Positions 20,712 to 31,804 of a DNA stretch of 64,000 bases are shown one piece after another. The first letter of the stretch is position 1. Each line of letters starts with the position of its first letter. The position numbers were made by a program, and so were the translations under genes. Location: contig CP126207.1 in NCBI GenBank assembly GCA_030272155.1, positions 1 through 64,000 of the forward strand. The letters run 5' to 3'. The notes beneath the pieces were generated by a model. It searched no databases. It was not told the DNA's origin and saw only the letters and a list, made by a program, of their open reading frames with translations. This DNA is from Tetradesmus obliquus (taxonomy: Eukaryota; Chlorophyta; Chlorophyceae; Sphaeropleales; Scenedesmaceae).

Positions 20712-23700
20712 CCAGGCGTGGGCTTGAAGCGGCCCGCTCAGGCAACAGCGCGCTGGCTGACAAGGCACTGGGCAAGGTGAAGGAGCTGGCGCCACACCTC
20801 AACACGGCAGGCCTGGCGGCAGCCATCGCAGCAGCCAAGCAGCCGCAACAGCAACAGCAGCAGGGTGGGCAGCAGGGCAAACCACAGCAGCAGCAGCAGC
20901 AGCAGCGGAAAGGGCCACAGGCTGCTGCTGCAGGTGCTGACGCCAATAGTAGTAGCAGTCAGGAGCCTCGCCAGCAGCAGCAGCAGCAGTCAGCTTCAAA
21001 GCAGCAGGGGCAGCAGCCTCCTGGTGGCGGGGCAAGTCAGCCAGGCAACATCAACAGCAGCAGCAGCGGCCAGCAGCAAAGCGGCGGCACTGCTGGGGCT
21101 GGGGCGCAGCAGGCGGGTAACACAAACAGCAGCAGCAGCAGCAACGGCGCCCGCCCTGGCAACCAGCAGCAGCAGAAGCAGCAGCAGAAGCAGCAACCCA
21201 AGCACAAAGGCAAGCAGCGGCAGCCCCCATCTGGCAAGCAGTCTCCGCCGCCGCCGCAGCAGCAGCAGCAGCAGCAGCAAGGCGCCAGCAGCAGCAACAG
21301 CAGCAGCGCTAATGCCAGCAACGGCCCAAGCCAGCAGCAGCAGCAGCAGCAGCAGGATGAGGACGAAGAGCAGCCTTGGTGGGGTGACCGCCTGGTGGGG
21401 TGGTGGTGCTGGCAGTTTGATGCAGTGGAGCTGTGGGTCTTTGCCACTGGGGAGCTGCTCAACGCGTGGAGCAAAGGTGCGCAGTACAGCCTCCGCCTGC
21501 TGCTGCTGCATGCTGCATGTCTGCATGTCTGCCATGGGTTATTGTGGGGCAAGGCGGGAGTCAGCAGGGAGGCTTGCTGGTGGCTTGGTGGTGTCGGCAG
21601 TTTGATGCTGCTGAGCTGTGGGAGAGCTGCTAAACGCGTGGAGCAAAGGTGGGTGCAGAGATGATGATCATCCTGCTGCTGCTGCTGCATATGTGCCCTG
21701 GGCGGCACGAATGCTGAGGGGCAGGGCGGCACATGGCATCTGACCTGAACAGCTGGGCTAGGCAGTGGTGTGTCTTGCTGCTGTTGCTTTGGCTGTTTCA
21801 GCCCGCTGTGCACCTGACTGCAGCTGACAACATTATTCATCCCCAGACATTGCTGCCCCCCTTTTGTTCACCTCCTGCCTTTGCCGCACGCTGTCTGCTG
21901 CACCGCAGAGTACGGGCGCGGCCGGGTGGCGTACATGGCTGCGCAGCTGGCGGCAATGCTGCTCGTGGCTGCACACTTTGCCGTTGTGTGGCTGTGGCGC
22001 ACGGTGAGATGCTGTATCATGAGGCCATGTCTTGTTGCTCTGCCATGTGGCGGCTCTGCTGTTCTGTGTATGCGTGTAGCTGTGCTTGCTTACTGCTGCT
22101 GGTGGCTGCACACTTTGCTGTCATGTGGCTTTGGCGCACGGTGAAGGCCGCTGCTGCTGCTACTGCTTGGCAGTTTGGAAGCGCAACAGAATGCGCGCTG
22201 TTGTATGGCGGCAACCTTGAGCAGCAGCAGTGTGCGCAGCACGCAACGGCTGTGGCATGCTCAGTTTACTTCGGACAGGCCTTTGCCGGCTGTGCTGTAC
22301 TGTGTGTATGCTGGCTCACGTTGCTTCTGACATGCCTATGGTGCTGGCCGCAGCAGCTGCACGTTGCCGCATGTGCCGCCTGCCCTGCGCCGTAGCATCG
22401 GCATCCCACTTCTGACCAGCCCATGCTGCCGCCTCACCCTCTTGCTGCTATACTTTCAGGGCTGGACAAAGCCGCTTGAGGTTGCTGCACGCATCCGCCG
22501 CACAGGGGGTGACACCTTTATCCAGAGCCAGCACTGGCTGGACCGCACAGCAGTAGCCCTCACCGGCAAACCCTATGTCATCTGCCTACTCCACTGACCT
22601 AAATCCATCCGCACCACCCTGCTGCTGCACAACAACCAGCAAAACCCAACCCTGACACATTGCACATGTTTTGCTGCCCTTGTGTCGCTTTCAGGGCTGG
22701 TCGAAGCCGCTCGAGGTTGCTGCGCGCATCCGCCGCACTGGGGGCGACACCTTCATTCAGAGCCAGTACTGGCTGAACCGCACCGCATTTGCCCTCACTC
22801 AGCACACCCTGGCAGCTGTAGCTGGGCGCATCGCGCTGTGTTGTGTCAGCGGTGCCTGCACTGCAGCAGCAGCGTGGGCGGTGGGCTGGATGCAGCTGGG
22901 CGGGCACAGCGTGGTGGGCTGGGCGTTGGTGCTGCTGCGGGGCACCTGGCGGGCGCTGGTGTGGCGGCCATGGCACAGCGTGCAGGTGGGGGATGTGCTG
23001 CTGCTGGTGCAGCTGGTGTTGCTTGTGGACAGCTGCAGGCCTCATAGACTTTAGGAGGGTTTGCTGCTGCGTCCTCTGTTTGGTTTTGGGCTTTTAGCGG
23101 CGGGCTGGAATGCAGCTCGGGGGCCACAGCGTGGTGGGCTGGGCGTGGCTGCTGCTGCGCGGAGTGTGGCGGGCGCTGGTGTGGCGGCCGTGGCACAGCG
23201 TGCAGGTGAGGCTGTGTGCAAGGGTAGACGAGCCGTAACAAGAAGGTCACATGAGCTTGCTGTAGCTGCTGTTGCTCAGGCTCATGTGGTGCGTCATGTC
23301 TAGGCACAGTTGTGATTCCTAGCTAGCACTGGCAGCACTGCTGTATGTGATGCGTCCGGCAGTGCTGTGGCCGGTTGGCTGGGCCTAGAGGCTGCTGCTG
23401 CGCGTCACTTTGGTGTTTTTGCTGTCTGCACGGTGTGGCTTGACTGGCCACTTGACTGGCCCTTGCTGGCTCTGCTGTGCAGCATACGGCGACATTGCAA
23501 ACTGTGACAATGCTCGACCACCATGTAGCTGACGTGCTGCCGTTGCTCCCACTGCTGCTGCTGCTGCCCTGCTCTGTGCCACATTTATTTGCAGCTGCCG
23601 CTGGCGATCGTGGCTGTGTTTGTGTTTGGCTTTGCTGGCCTGGGCGGCACCATTGCACTGTGGAGCCTGGCGGTGAGACCTGGCATGCAGTAGCTGGTGT

Positions 23701-26700
23701 AGCATGTGACGCGATACACAGCAGCAGCAGCAGTAGCAGCAGCTGCTGCACCAGCAATCAATGTCGACAAGTGAGGCTTGCAGCTAATGCTGCGGCACAG
23801 CAGCAGCAGTGGTGGTAGGGCTGCGGGGCGGTGCTGGCCTGAGCTCACGTAGCTGTCCAGCAGCAGCGCTCCTACGCCACAGCATGTGTTTGATGCTTTG
23901 GTTGGTTGGTGGTTGGTGAATGCCGCCCTTGCCTCCATTGCGCAGTACGTGCATGTGCAGATGATGATGCTGCCTGGAGGCTGGTGGAACCTGGGCGGCT
24001 GGCTGCTGGCTGCTGCCGCTAGCATGTGGCTGGCTTGGTTGACGCTCCCGTTGCTGCCTCTGCTGCCGTTGTTTTATTAGACAGAATATGCTGATGCCAC
24101 GCGGCTGATATGACCTGGGCGGCTGGCTGCTGCTGGTTGCTGCCATCAGCTTGAGCCCGGCTTGTTTGACGCTGCGTTTGCTGCCTCTGCTTTCTTTGTG
24201 CAACTTTGCAGATGCTGCTGCTGCCTGGAGGCTTGTGGAACCTGGGCGGTTGGCTGCTGGCTGCTGCTGCCAGCATGCGGCTGCTACCGGGCATCCGGCG
24301 CATCACCTGGCCCACTAGCACCCTCGGCATCGTGCTGCTGTCCAAAGCAGCTGTGCTAGGCTGCAGCTGGGCAGGCTGGAAAGTGTTCAGCAGCAGCGAT
24401 CTGGCAGACCCGCTGTCGCGCGTGTCGTGGTGGTGGTACCTGCTGCTGCTGGCTCTGCATGTGTTCACGGGGCTGATGAAGACGGCAGAGAAGATTCGGG
24501 AGGAGGCAGAGCAGCAGGGCGGCAGCTTTGGGCGCAGCCAGTCAGCAGGTGAGGCGAGGTGGCTGCTGTGGTCAGTGTGTGATTTCAATTTTCATTGTGC
24601 GTATTTGTGGCTGTTCAGGGATGTGTGTATGTCCAGCTGGGGCTGGGATTTTACAGGGGTGGCAGCTGGCCTGCTGCGATTGCAGTGCTATGTTTTGTTT
24701 GGCAGCAGATCGTCATTTTGTGGCTGACTGTGATTGCCACCGCAGATGACGAGCCTTTCTACGGGGGTGCCAGCGACATCGCGTACCAGAAGTTTGTGAT
24801 GGGCTTCGGGCCCGTGGCTGTGCCTGAGGGCTGCGAGGTGGCGGAGGTGAAGGTGGCGCTGCAGGCGCGGGACTACTACCAGGTGGGGTGCGGTATGCTG
24901 CGGTCCTGCAAGCTGTCCTGCAAGCTGTCCTGCACGCAATGTGTGCATGTGACGCGTCTGCTGTGTGCTGCTGGTGCTGCTGCAGGTGATAAGCTTTGAC
25001 AACAGTGAGGAACATGCCCCAAGTTGCTTCCAGGCGCCAGGCTCTCCTGCAGGCTGTGCTGCAAGCGGTTCTGCAAGCGATGCATGCAGAGTCATACTTA
25101 TGTTGTACGCTGCTGGTGCTGCTGCAGGTGATGGGCTTCGCGTTACGCCAGGCGTGCACGCCTGAGTCTCTGCGTGGTTCAAAGCTCCCCGGCAAGCAAT
25201 CCTGCAAGCTGTCTTGCAGGCACTTACGCGTCATGCCGCTGCGTTGTCACGCGCCTGCAGGTGATGGGCTTTGCCAGCCGCCAGGAGTGCACGCCCGAGT
25301 CGCTGCGCGCCGCTCTCGTGCAAGCCGTCCTGCAGGCAAATGTAACGCGTGTATCTACTCAACCACGTTGTGCTGCCCCTCTCCTGCAGGTGATGGGCTT
25401 TGCCAGCCGCCAGGAGTGCACGCCCGAGTCGCTGCGCGCCGCGCGCAAGGCCAAGGCGCTGGCGGTGCACCCAGACAAGGTCGGGCACGACCACCCGGGG
25501 GCCAACCAGGCGGCGGGCCGCGTCAACAAGGTGGGAAAGCAGGCCTGTGGCCACAGCTTGCTGTGGTTGCTGCTTGTTTTGCTCTGTGTGTTGCGCTATG
25601 TGAAGGTGCTGGCCCGCGTGGTCTGTGTATGTATGACGAGGCATCTTGAGCATATTTGTTGTGACGTGCCTGCAGGGGGATGAGACGCTGAGCGGCGAGT
25701 AGTCGCGCCGTGCCTGCAACTCGCCCGATTGCGTCCAATGCTCTGCAAGTCAATTCACATCTGGACATACTGTCAGTTATGTACACACTGTCAGTCATGT
25801 ACACCTTATGTTACGCGTGTGCCTGCAGGCCTTTGAGACACTGAGCAGCAAGGAGTCCCGCCTACAGCCCACCCTGCGTCTTTTGCGCTGTGTTGTTCCG
25901 CCCAACCTGAACACATACAGGCGTTTTAGCTACTGAGCAGCGAGGCGTCCCGCCGCGCCTGTCACTTTGTGCCAAGTATCTGCATCTGATGTCTGCACAC
26001 CCTGTTGCTCGACACATTCCAATGTCTGCAGGCGTATGAGACGCTGAGCAGTGAGGAGTTGCGCCGCGCCTACGACAGGCTGCTGGACTGCCACAGCAGG
26101 CCCAGCGCAGCAGCAGGGCCAGGCGGCCGGCGCGGCGCAGCAGCAGCAGCGGCAGCAGCAGCAGCGGGCTTCAGCCCCAAGGACGCAGCACCGCAGCAGC
26201 TCAAGGAGTCGCTGTACAATGTGGAGCGCTCTGGGGCGTACATGTGCGACATGGGCTGCCCCAACGGCGACCACTCGCACACCGTGTACATCCTGCCGCA
26301 GTGAGTGCCGGGGGTTGGTTGAGCTGGGTTTGTTTTGGTTTGTAAAGCTTTGGCGTATTGCGTTGGCACAGCACTCTGCGGCTGCAGGCAATGCTGCACG
26401 TTTACTCTAGCAACGGTTTGCTTGGCTAGCAGTGGGCAGTCGCATTGCTCGTGTCAGTATCAGCTCAAGGAGTTGCTGCACAATGTGGAGCGCTCGGGGG
26501 CGTACATGTGCGACATGGGCTGCCCCACCGGCGACCACTCGCACACCGTGTACATCCTGCCGCAGTGAGTGCTGCTTACTGGGGCTGCAAAAGCGAATTT
26601 TATGTTTTCGTTCGGCTGCTTACACTGACACTTAGCTAACTACAAGGCTGCAGCACATTGTGAACCGGTGTGGACTCTCAGTGACCCTGCAATCCCTCCC

Positions 26701-28247
26701 CCACATCAGCACCCTCAGGGCGCCTTTTGGCGTGCGCTGGTGCCGTGAGTGCCAGGATTGAAATAACACGCGGGAGGCGGGGGAGGTGTGGGGGCACTGG
26801 AGCCGCGCCGCTAATCACAATATGTTTGCGCACACCTGCCCCTCTCACTGCTGTGCTGGCTGCTGAAGGTGGCGCTCCATCAGTCGCTGCAAGGCTGCTG
26901 CATTTCCATCTCAGCTCGAGACACTGACAATGCACGTGCCTGCCTCTCTCGCCGCTGCTGCCTGCAGGGCGCCGTTTGGTGTGCGCTGGTGCCGGGAGTG
27001 CGAGGACTGGCACAACACGCGCGAGTCTGGCGAGGTGTGGGCGCACTACAGCCCAGGGCTGGGCGGCGTGCGCATGCTAGGCCGGGTGCGGCTGCTGCTG
27101 GCGCCTAGCCCACAGTCACCCATTTTCGACATCACAGACCTCTTCAAGTGCGGGGTGAGTGGTCTCAAAACACACACAGCAACGTATGCTCGGTGGTGCT
27201 GTGGCGTGCCGGGGGCTGTTGTGTGGTGCGGCAGCACACGTTGCGTGCAGAGCAATGAATGCTGCCTCATAGTTTGCTGTGGGGCGCCTTGTGGGCGCAC
27301 TACAGCCCCGTGCTGGGCGGCGTGCGCATGCTGGGCCGCGTGCGGCTGCTGCTGGCGCGCAGCCCCCAGTCCCCCATCTTCGACATCACAGACCTCTTCA
27401 AGTGCGGGGTGAGTGGTCTCAAAACACTTACAGCAACGTGTGCTCGGTGGTGCTGTGGCGTGCTGGGGGCTGTTGTGTGAAGTGGCAGCACACGTTGCGT
27501 GCGGAGCAATGATTGCTGCCTCAAAGTTTGCTGTGGGGCGCCTTGTGGGCGCACTGGAGCTCTGGGCTGGGCGGTGTACGCATGCTAGGCCGTGTGCTGC
27601 TGGCGCGCAGCCCCCAGTCCCCCATCTTCGACATCACAGACGTCTTCATATGCGGGGTGAGTGGTTTCACACGCACACGTGCACAGCAACGCCCTGGTTT
27701 GTGTGCTGTGACGCGCTAGGGCTGCTTGCTCATCTGCTATGCAGGGCAAGCAGGTCAGCTCAGCGGACGTGTTGGCCACTTGCAGGAAAGAGCTTCACAG
27801 CCCTCCAAGGTTTCACTGAACCGCTGCTTGCTCATTTCCTGTGCATGCAGGGGAAGCTGGTCAGTTCCGATGGCATGCGTACACGTCTCCACCACTTGCA
27901 GGAACGCACCTACACAGCACTGCCGGGTTCTCATGCGCTTTCTACTTGCTCATCTGCCGTGCAGGGCAAGCTGGTCAGCTCCGCAGGCATGGGCAACACG
28001 CATCTTACGGTGCACGATCAGCCCACCGTGCTTGTGCTGGCCACAGTGTTCATCTGGTGCTGGTTGCCTGCTGTGCATGTAGGGCCGGCTGTCCACGCCA
28101 GCCGACATGTGCAACGCGCACTTCAACCCGCTGGCAGACGTCATGGCGGCACCCAGGAGCGCGCGGCGCGGCGGCGGCGGCGGTTACAGCGGTGCGGATG
28201 CAGGCACCTCTCGGCGCAGCAAGAAGAAGCAGGGCAGGCGGCGGTAG
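19679..28247 (+). CDS. Membrane J-domain protein with Jiv90-like C-terminus (DNAJC14 type), preceded in frame by a PIH1-type CS-like domain
   Basis: Twelve exons join in frame to 970 codons: 19679-19751, 20164-20542, 20716-21476, 21909-22003, 22695-22985, 23595-23672, 24212-24548, 24746-24882, 25390-25530, 26032-26300, 26968-27154, 28083-28247. Order of parts: CS-like strand region (QKLRLSVQLPG, RYTLLLPLDV, FKKKKQTLTATFTVL) resembling PIH1 C-termini; helical WLRRGLEAARSGN segment; long Gln/Ser tract; several membrane helices; J-domain with HPDK; Ala-rich linker; Cys-rich Jiv90-like part (CDMGC, RWCRECEDWH, PIFDITDLFKCG); basic tail KKKQGRRR. DNAJC14 relatives are ER-membrane Hsp70 co-chaperones. 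The true start is unknown. It may lie upstream, or at ATG 20367 if the CS part belongs to a separate gene. Confidence 0.8.
21576..22141 (+). repeat. Donor-edge copies of two J-protein exons
   Basis: At 21576-21647 the end of the exon closing at 21476 (LLNAWSK codons plus donor) is repeated. At 22096-22141 the end of the transmembrane exon closing at 22003 (VAAHFAVVWLWRT codons plus donor) is repeated. Both copies lie in the intron immediately downstream of their parent exon. Confidence 0.82.
22460..22566 (+). repeat. Acceptor-edge copy of the J-protein exon starting at 22695
   Basis: CAG followed by GWTKPLEVAARIRRTGGDTF codons is about 90 percent identical to the functional exon start 235 bp downstream. 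The copy loses coherence after ~107 bp, whereas the second occurrence continues through a transmembrane segment to a donor. Confidence 0.88.
23099..23206 (+). repeat. Donor-edge copy of the J-protein exon ending at 22985
   Basis: Repeats the codons for GGHSVVGWA...ALVWRPWHSVQ and a gtgag donor about 220 bp downstream of the real edge. The copied donor is closer to consensus (gtgagg) than the functional one (gtgggg). Confidence 0.88.
23955..24150 (+). repeat. Two acceptor-edge copies of the J-protein exon starting at 24212
   Basis: At 23955-24040 and about 24086-24150 the start of the exon (CAG, then LLPGGLWNLGGWLLAAAAS codons) is repeated, more decayed in the second. Only the occurrence at 24212 continues into a long exon ending in a good donor. 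Confidence 0.85.
25129..25317 (+). repeat. Two acceptor-edge copies of the J-domain exon
   Basis: CTGCAG plus VMGFASRQECTPESLR codons occurs at 25129-25170 (decayed) and 25261-25317 (near perfect) before the functional exon at 25390. Only the last copy continues to the HPDK motif. The near-perfect copy carries a full acceptor, so it is a realistic cryptic splice site. Confidence 0.9.
25679..25960 (+). repeat. Three acceptor-edge copies of the post-J-domain exon
   Basis: At about 25679-25710, 25829-25860 and 25921-25960 the sequence repeats CAG plus the YETLSSEELRRA codon region of the exon starting at 26032. The copies have frame-breaking changes, and two have weaker acceptors. Confidence 0.82.
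26458..26805 (+). repeat. Donor-edge copy and acceptor-edge copy flanking the Jiv90 intron
   Basis: 26458-26566 repeats the end of the exon closing at 26300 (LKESLYNVERSGAYMCDMGC region plus gtgag donor). 26714-26805 repeats the start of the next exon at 26968 (CAG, then PFGVRWCRECEDW region, here with a stop). The order inside the intron is therefore donor copy first and acceptor copy second, as the boundary-duplication rule predicts. Confidence 0.88.
27284..27656 (+). repeat. Two donor-edge copies of the Jiv90 exon ending at 27154
   Basis: Codons for WAHYSPGLGGVRMLGRVRLL and SPIFDITDLFKCG plus gtgagtgg donor are repeated at 27284-27409 and 27530-27656, with about 245-250 bp spacing. The copies keep FDITD and a perfect donor but lack an acceptor. 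Confidence 0.9.
27744..27995 (+). repeat. Three acceptor-edge copies of the last J-protein exon
   Basis: CAG followed by GKLVSSAGM-like codons recurs at 27744-27775, 27850-27880 and 27963-27995 before the functional last exon at 28083 (GRLSTPADM). Only the final occurrence continues to the basic tail and stop. Confidence 0.82.
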
Positions 28248-28389
28248 CAGCAGCAACAGCATGAGCACAGCGGGATTCACCCCTCCTGCTGCTGACGCTG
28301 GCTAGCAGCTGCATGGTGCGTCTTCCCTGCTGCTGTCAGGCAAGCCCGGCCTGGCAGTGTGCAACAGGTCAGCAGCTGGTGGCAGTATG

Positions 28390-29345
28390 CAGGTGCATTG
28401 GGCAGCTGCGCAAATGCAGGGACGTAGGGCCCTTGCACAGATGCAGGCAGCTCGCGGCGCAGCAGGAAGAAGCAAGGCAGGCGGCGCTGGCAGGAGCAGC
28501 AGCAGCAGCATGAGCGTGGCACAGCGTGGTGCGGCCTGTCAGCTGCTGCCGCTGAGCAGCAGCCGCACTGCGCCACTGCCTCCAGATCAGCCTGGCATTG
28601 TCCACGTCAGCTGGCGGCAGTACTCAGGTGCATTGGGCAGTGCTCAGGTGCATTGGGCAGTACTCAGGTGCAGTGGGCAGTGCTCAGGTGCATTGGGCAG
28701 TACTCAGGTGCATTGGGCAGTACTCAGGTGCATTGGGCAGTACTCAGGTGCAGTGGGCAGTACTCAGGTGCATTGGGCAGTGCTCAGGTGCATTGGGCAG
28801 TACTCAGGTGCATTGGGCAGTACTCAGGTGCAGTGGGCAGTACTCAGGTGCATTGGGCAGCTGTGCAGATGCAGGGACGCAGGGCGCGCGCAGAGATGCA
28901 GGCGGCTCTCGGCGCAGCAGGAAGAAGCAGGGCAGGCGGCGGTAGCAGCAGTAGCAGCATGAGCGCAACTTGCTGCGTCCCTTCTGCTGCCGCCGCTGGC
29001 GAGTAGCTGCGTGGAGCCATTGCTTCACATCAGCCTGGCATTGTCTGCGTCAGCTGGTGGCAGTACGCAGGTGCATTAAGGCGTAGCGGGAAGAATCAAG
29101 CCAGGCAGTAGCAGCAGCAGCAGCGCTGAGTGCAGGAGCAGTTGCATTTGTTCCTGCCGCTGTTGTACCTGGTGCCGGCTAGCAGCCGGATGGCAGTCCT
29201 GCTGTGCTGGTCAGCAGCTGCTGGCAGTCAGAGGGTCGCTTAGGTAGCTGTGCAGCTGCAGGAACGCAGGGCCAAAGCAGTAATGCATGCGGTTCACGGC
29301 ACAGCAGGAAGAAGCAGAGCACGCGGAGATAGCAGTAGCAGATCA
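28390..29345 (+). repeat. Decayed copies of the J-protein stop-codon edge downstream of the gene
   Basis: The end of the last exon (RRSKKKQGRRR plus the following CAG-rich 3' UTR) is repeated at about 28430-28510, 28885-28960, 29075-29130 and 29285-29345, progressively diverged. These copies are not associated with a splice site, so edge duplication is not restricted to splice junctions. Confidence 0.85.
28621..28860. repeat. 20-bp minisatellite, 12 units
   Basis: Exactly twelve 20-bp units of tactcaggtgcattgggcag fill 240 bp, differing only at two positions (tactc/tgctc and catt/cagt). A related single copy at 28388-28407 suggests the unit arose from sequence beside the copied last exon. 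There are no unique spacers, so it is not a CRISPR array. Confidence 0.97.
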
Positions 29346-30095
29346 GCGGCACTAGTAGCAACAGCAGCAGCAGTGTGAACACAGGTTGATTCGTCTCTCC
29401 TGCTCCTGCTGCTGCTGCAACAACATCAGTGTTCTGTCGGAGCCAAGCCTTGGAAGGCGATGGTTGTGGGGAGCGTGGTTATCTCGTGCTCAATGTGATG
29501 TGATTGTGGCAATGGCTGCAACAGCAGCACGTCCCTAGAAACGTCTTTGGAGGCTGCAGCAGCGGTCGTCCGCTCCGTAAGGCAGTGTGGTCCGACCAGG
29601 AGTCCTGACGTGTGCCGTGGCCTACCATGCACGTTGGTGTTATGCACGCTCGTGCGGCCTGCATGACATGTGCCGCAGCGGCAGTGCTGCGTAACCTCTT
29701 GCAGTGTGACATCTGTGCTTGACTCGCAATGATTGTTCAGTTCTGGGGCTCTTGTAGCTACCAGCAAGCCAGCTCAAAGTGCAGCTGCATGCATATGCCA
29801 CGTGTAGCATTGCTGCCACTGCACTGGAGCCAGACAGGTTGCAGTGCTCCGGCGGGGCATGCATGAGGTCAGCTTTGCTTCCAGGTTAATATCGCGATGA
29901 ACAGCCGTTTGGGGGTTGTTCCATCAGTTGAAGATGCCACGGCCAGGACTACCCCGTCCAATGTTGTCAGCTGCATTGCTGCTTGCATCGCAAGTTCATG
30001 CACGAGCCAGATGCACTGCCTCAACGATGCACCTCAATGCTAATGCAGCAGTCAGTCAGTGTTCTGCACACCAGACCTACAGCGAGCGCAACAGC
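29346..30095. other. Intergenic region before the MYND gene
   Basis: No supported gene. Short open frames occur on both strands without recognisable domains. It probably contains the 5' UTR and promoter of the downstream MYND-finger gene. Confidence 0.55.
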
Positions 30096-30850
30096 ATGCA
30101 GCGTCAGGTTCCTCCTGCAGCGCTAAGCAGCCTCTGGGACGGTCTCAAAAAGGGCGAATTTGATGAAATTGATTTTGATGATTTCGCCAAGTTCGAATCA
30201 AGGATCAAAGCCTTGACAAAGGCGCAGCATGGGGGTGATGAGCTATCTTTGGCGAGCTTCAGCTCACACAAAAGTTTGACACCACTGAAATTTGCAGCGA
30301 AAGCAGCCAGCAGAGGCTTAGCTGTTCTGCCACAGGGGGCGACCAGCAGCAGCAGCAGCAGCAGCAGCTCCCTTGCAGCAGACAGGCAGGGTCTTCTGTG
30401 CATAGCAGAGTGTTGTGAGGACGTGTCCATCATGATGGTTAAAGCAACCTGCACAGCTGATGGTATCACCACCGACAGGCGTGCACACGTAGAAGCTGCG
30501 GTGGCAGTGCAGTCATCAGGTGCGCAACACAGCGCACTTGTTGCGGCCTGGACCAGTGATGAACACCAGCAGCTGCAGCGACAACTCAACAGCGTTGCAT
30601 TTGCAGGGTTGACAGGAGGCCGAACCTGTGTAGCTGTGCGCTGCTATCCTAACCACAGCAATGCATTTGTGCATTATGACACAGTGCACACAGCGCTGCC
30701 TGCAAACATGGCACTTGCAGTGTCAGTAGTTGCTCAGGCCAGGCAAACACTGTGCTTACAAAGACCAAATCATTGCTGTGTCGTCTGTCATGCTCTTCAG
30801 GGCTGCTGGCAACCCTACCTGCGGCCTGCGCCTCAGCAGTATGCCTGCTT

Positions 30851-30897
<47 letters not shown>

Positions 30898-31334
30898 CTC
30901 AGAGCCACACCTTGACAGCATTGTGATGCAGCTAGCAACAGCAGTGATCAGGCTTGTCTCAACATTTTCCTTTGTATGGCCATCAGGCAACACCACCAGC
31001 AGCAGCACCAGCAACAGTAGCAGCACCTGGCTCAGCAGCAGCAGGCAGCTGTGCCATGCAGCTCTGCCTGCTGCCCACTTGGCTGTAGCAGTGCTGGCCA
31101 GCGCATCAGGTGATAAAGAGATCCACCAGGCGCTGGATTATGCAGTCCACCTGTGCACAGGCCTATTTGAAGAGATCCACCGCTGTCCTGACTTGGTGGC
31201 TGGCGTGACGTCAGGTGCTGTGGACAGCCCGACACCACCAATGCAGCAGCTGCTGCAGTCAGCCGAGCTGCTGCGGCTGCTTGCTGCTGCGCATGACCTG
31301 CACACACAGCATGCAGCTTGCCTGCTGGGCAGCA

Positions 31335-31381
<47 letters not shown>

Positions 31382-31770
31382 GGCATTGGTCAGCACAGTG
31401 GTGACAGCTTGCAGCCGCAGGCAGCAGCAGCAGCAGCAGCAGCAACAGTAGCAGCATGGAACAGTCAGCCAGCCGGCGGCAGCGCAACAGCGCAGCTGCT
31501 GCAGGCGGCTGGCTTTGCGCGGCTGCAGCAGGTGCTGGCATCCCCAGCTGCCCTGGCAGATGTCATTCGCAAGCCAGCCAGCAGCACACAATGGGTGATG
31601 AGGCACATCAGCTCCCTGCTGCAAAAAGTTTGCGACGGGATGCCAGGCATGGCATGGTCCACACAAAGCAATGACAGCAGCGGCAGCAGCAGCAGCAGCA
31701 TGTGTGACAGCAGTGCATGTGCTAGTTCTTCATCCTCAGTAGGTGGTGCACTACCTGGCTGCACCCTTGC

Positions 31771-31804
<34 letters not shown>

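Noticed and set aside
20865-21605. Second plus-strand frame through the Gln-rich J-protein exon
   Set aside because: Low-complexity Ser/Gln shadow of the real frame, caused by CAG repeats being open in all phases.
22460-22566. A second real exon encoding the same J-protein segment
   Set aside because: It would duplicate GWTKPLEVAARIRR in the protein and has no donor in a fitting phase. The downstream occurrence alone continues the protein, so I treat this as an edge copy.
28621-28860. Possible CRISPR-like array
   Set aside because: Units are directly abutting 20-mers without spacers, in a eukaryotic genome; it is a minisatellite.
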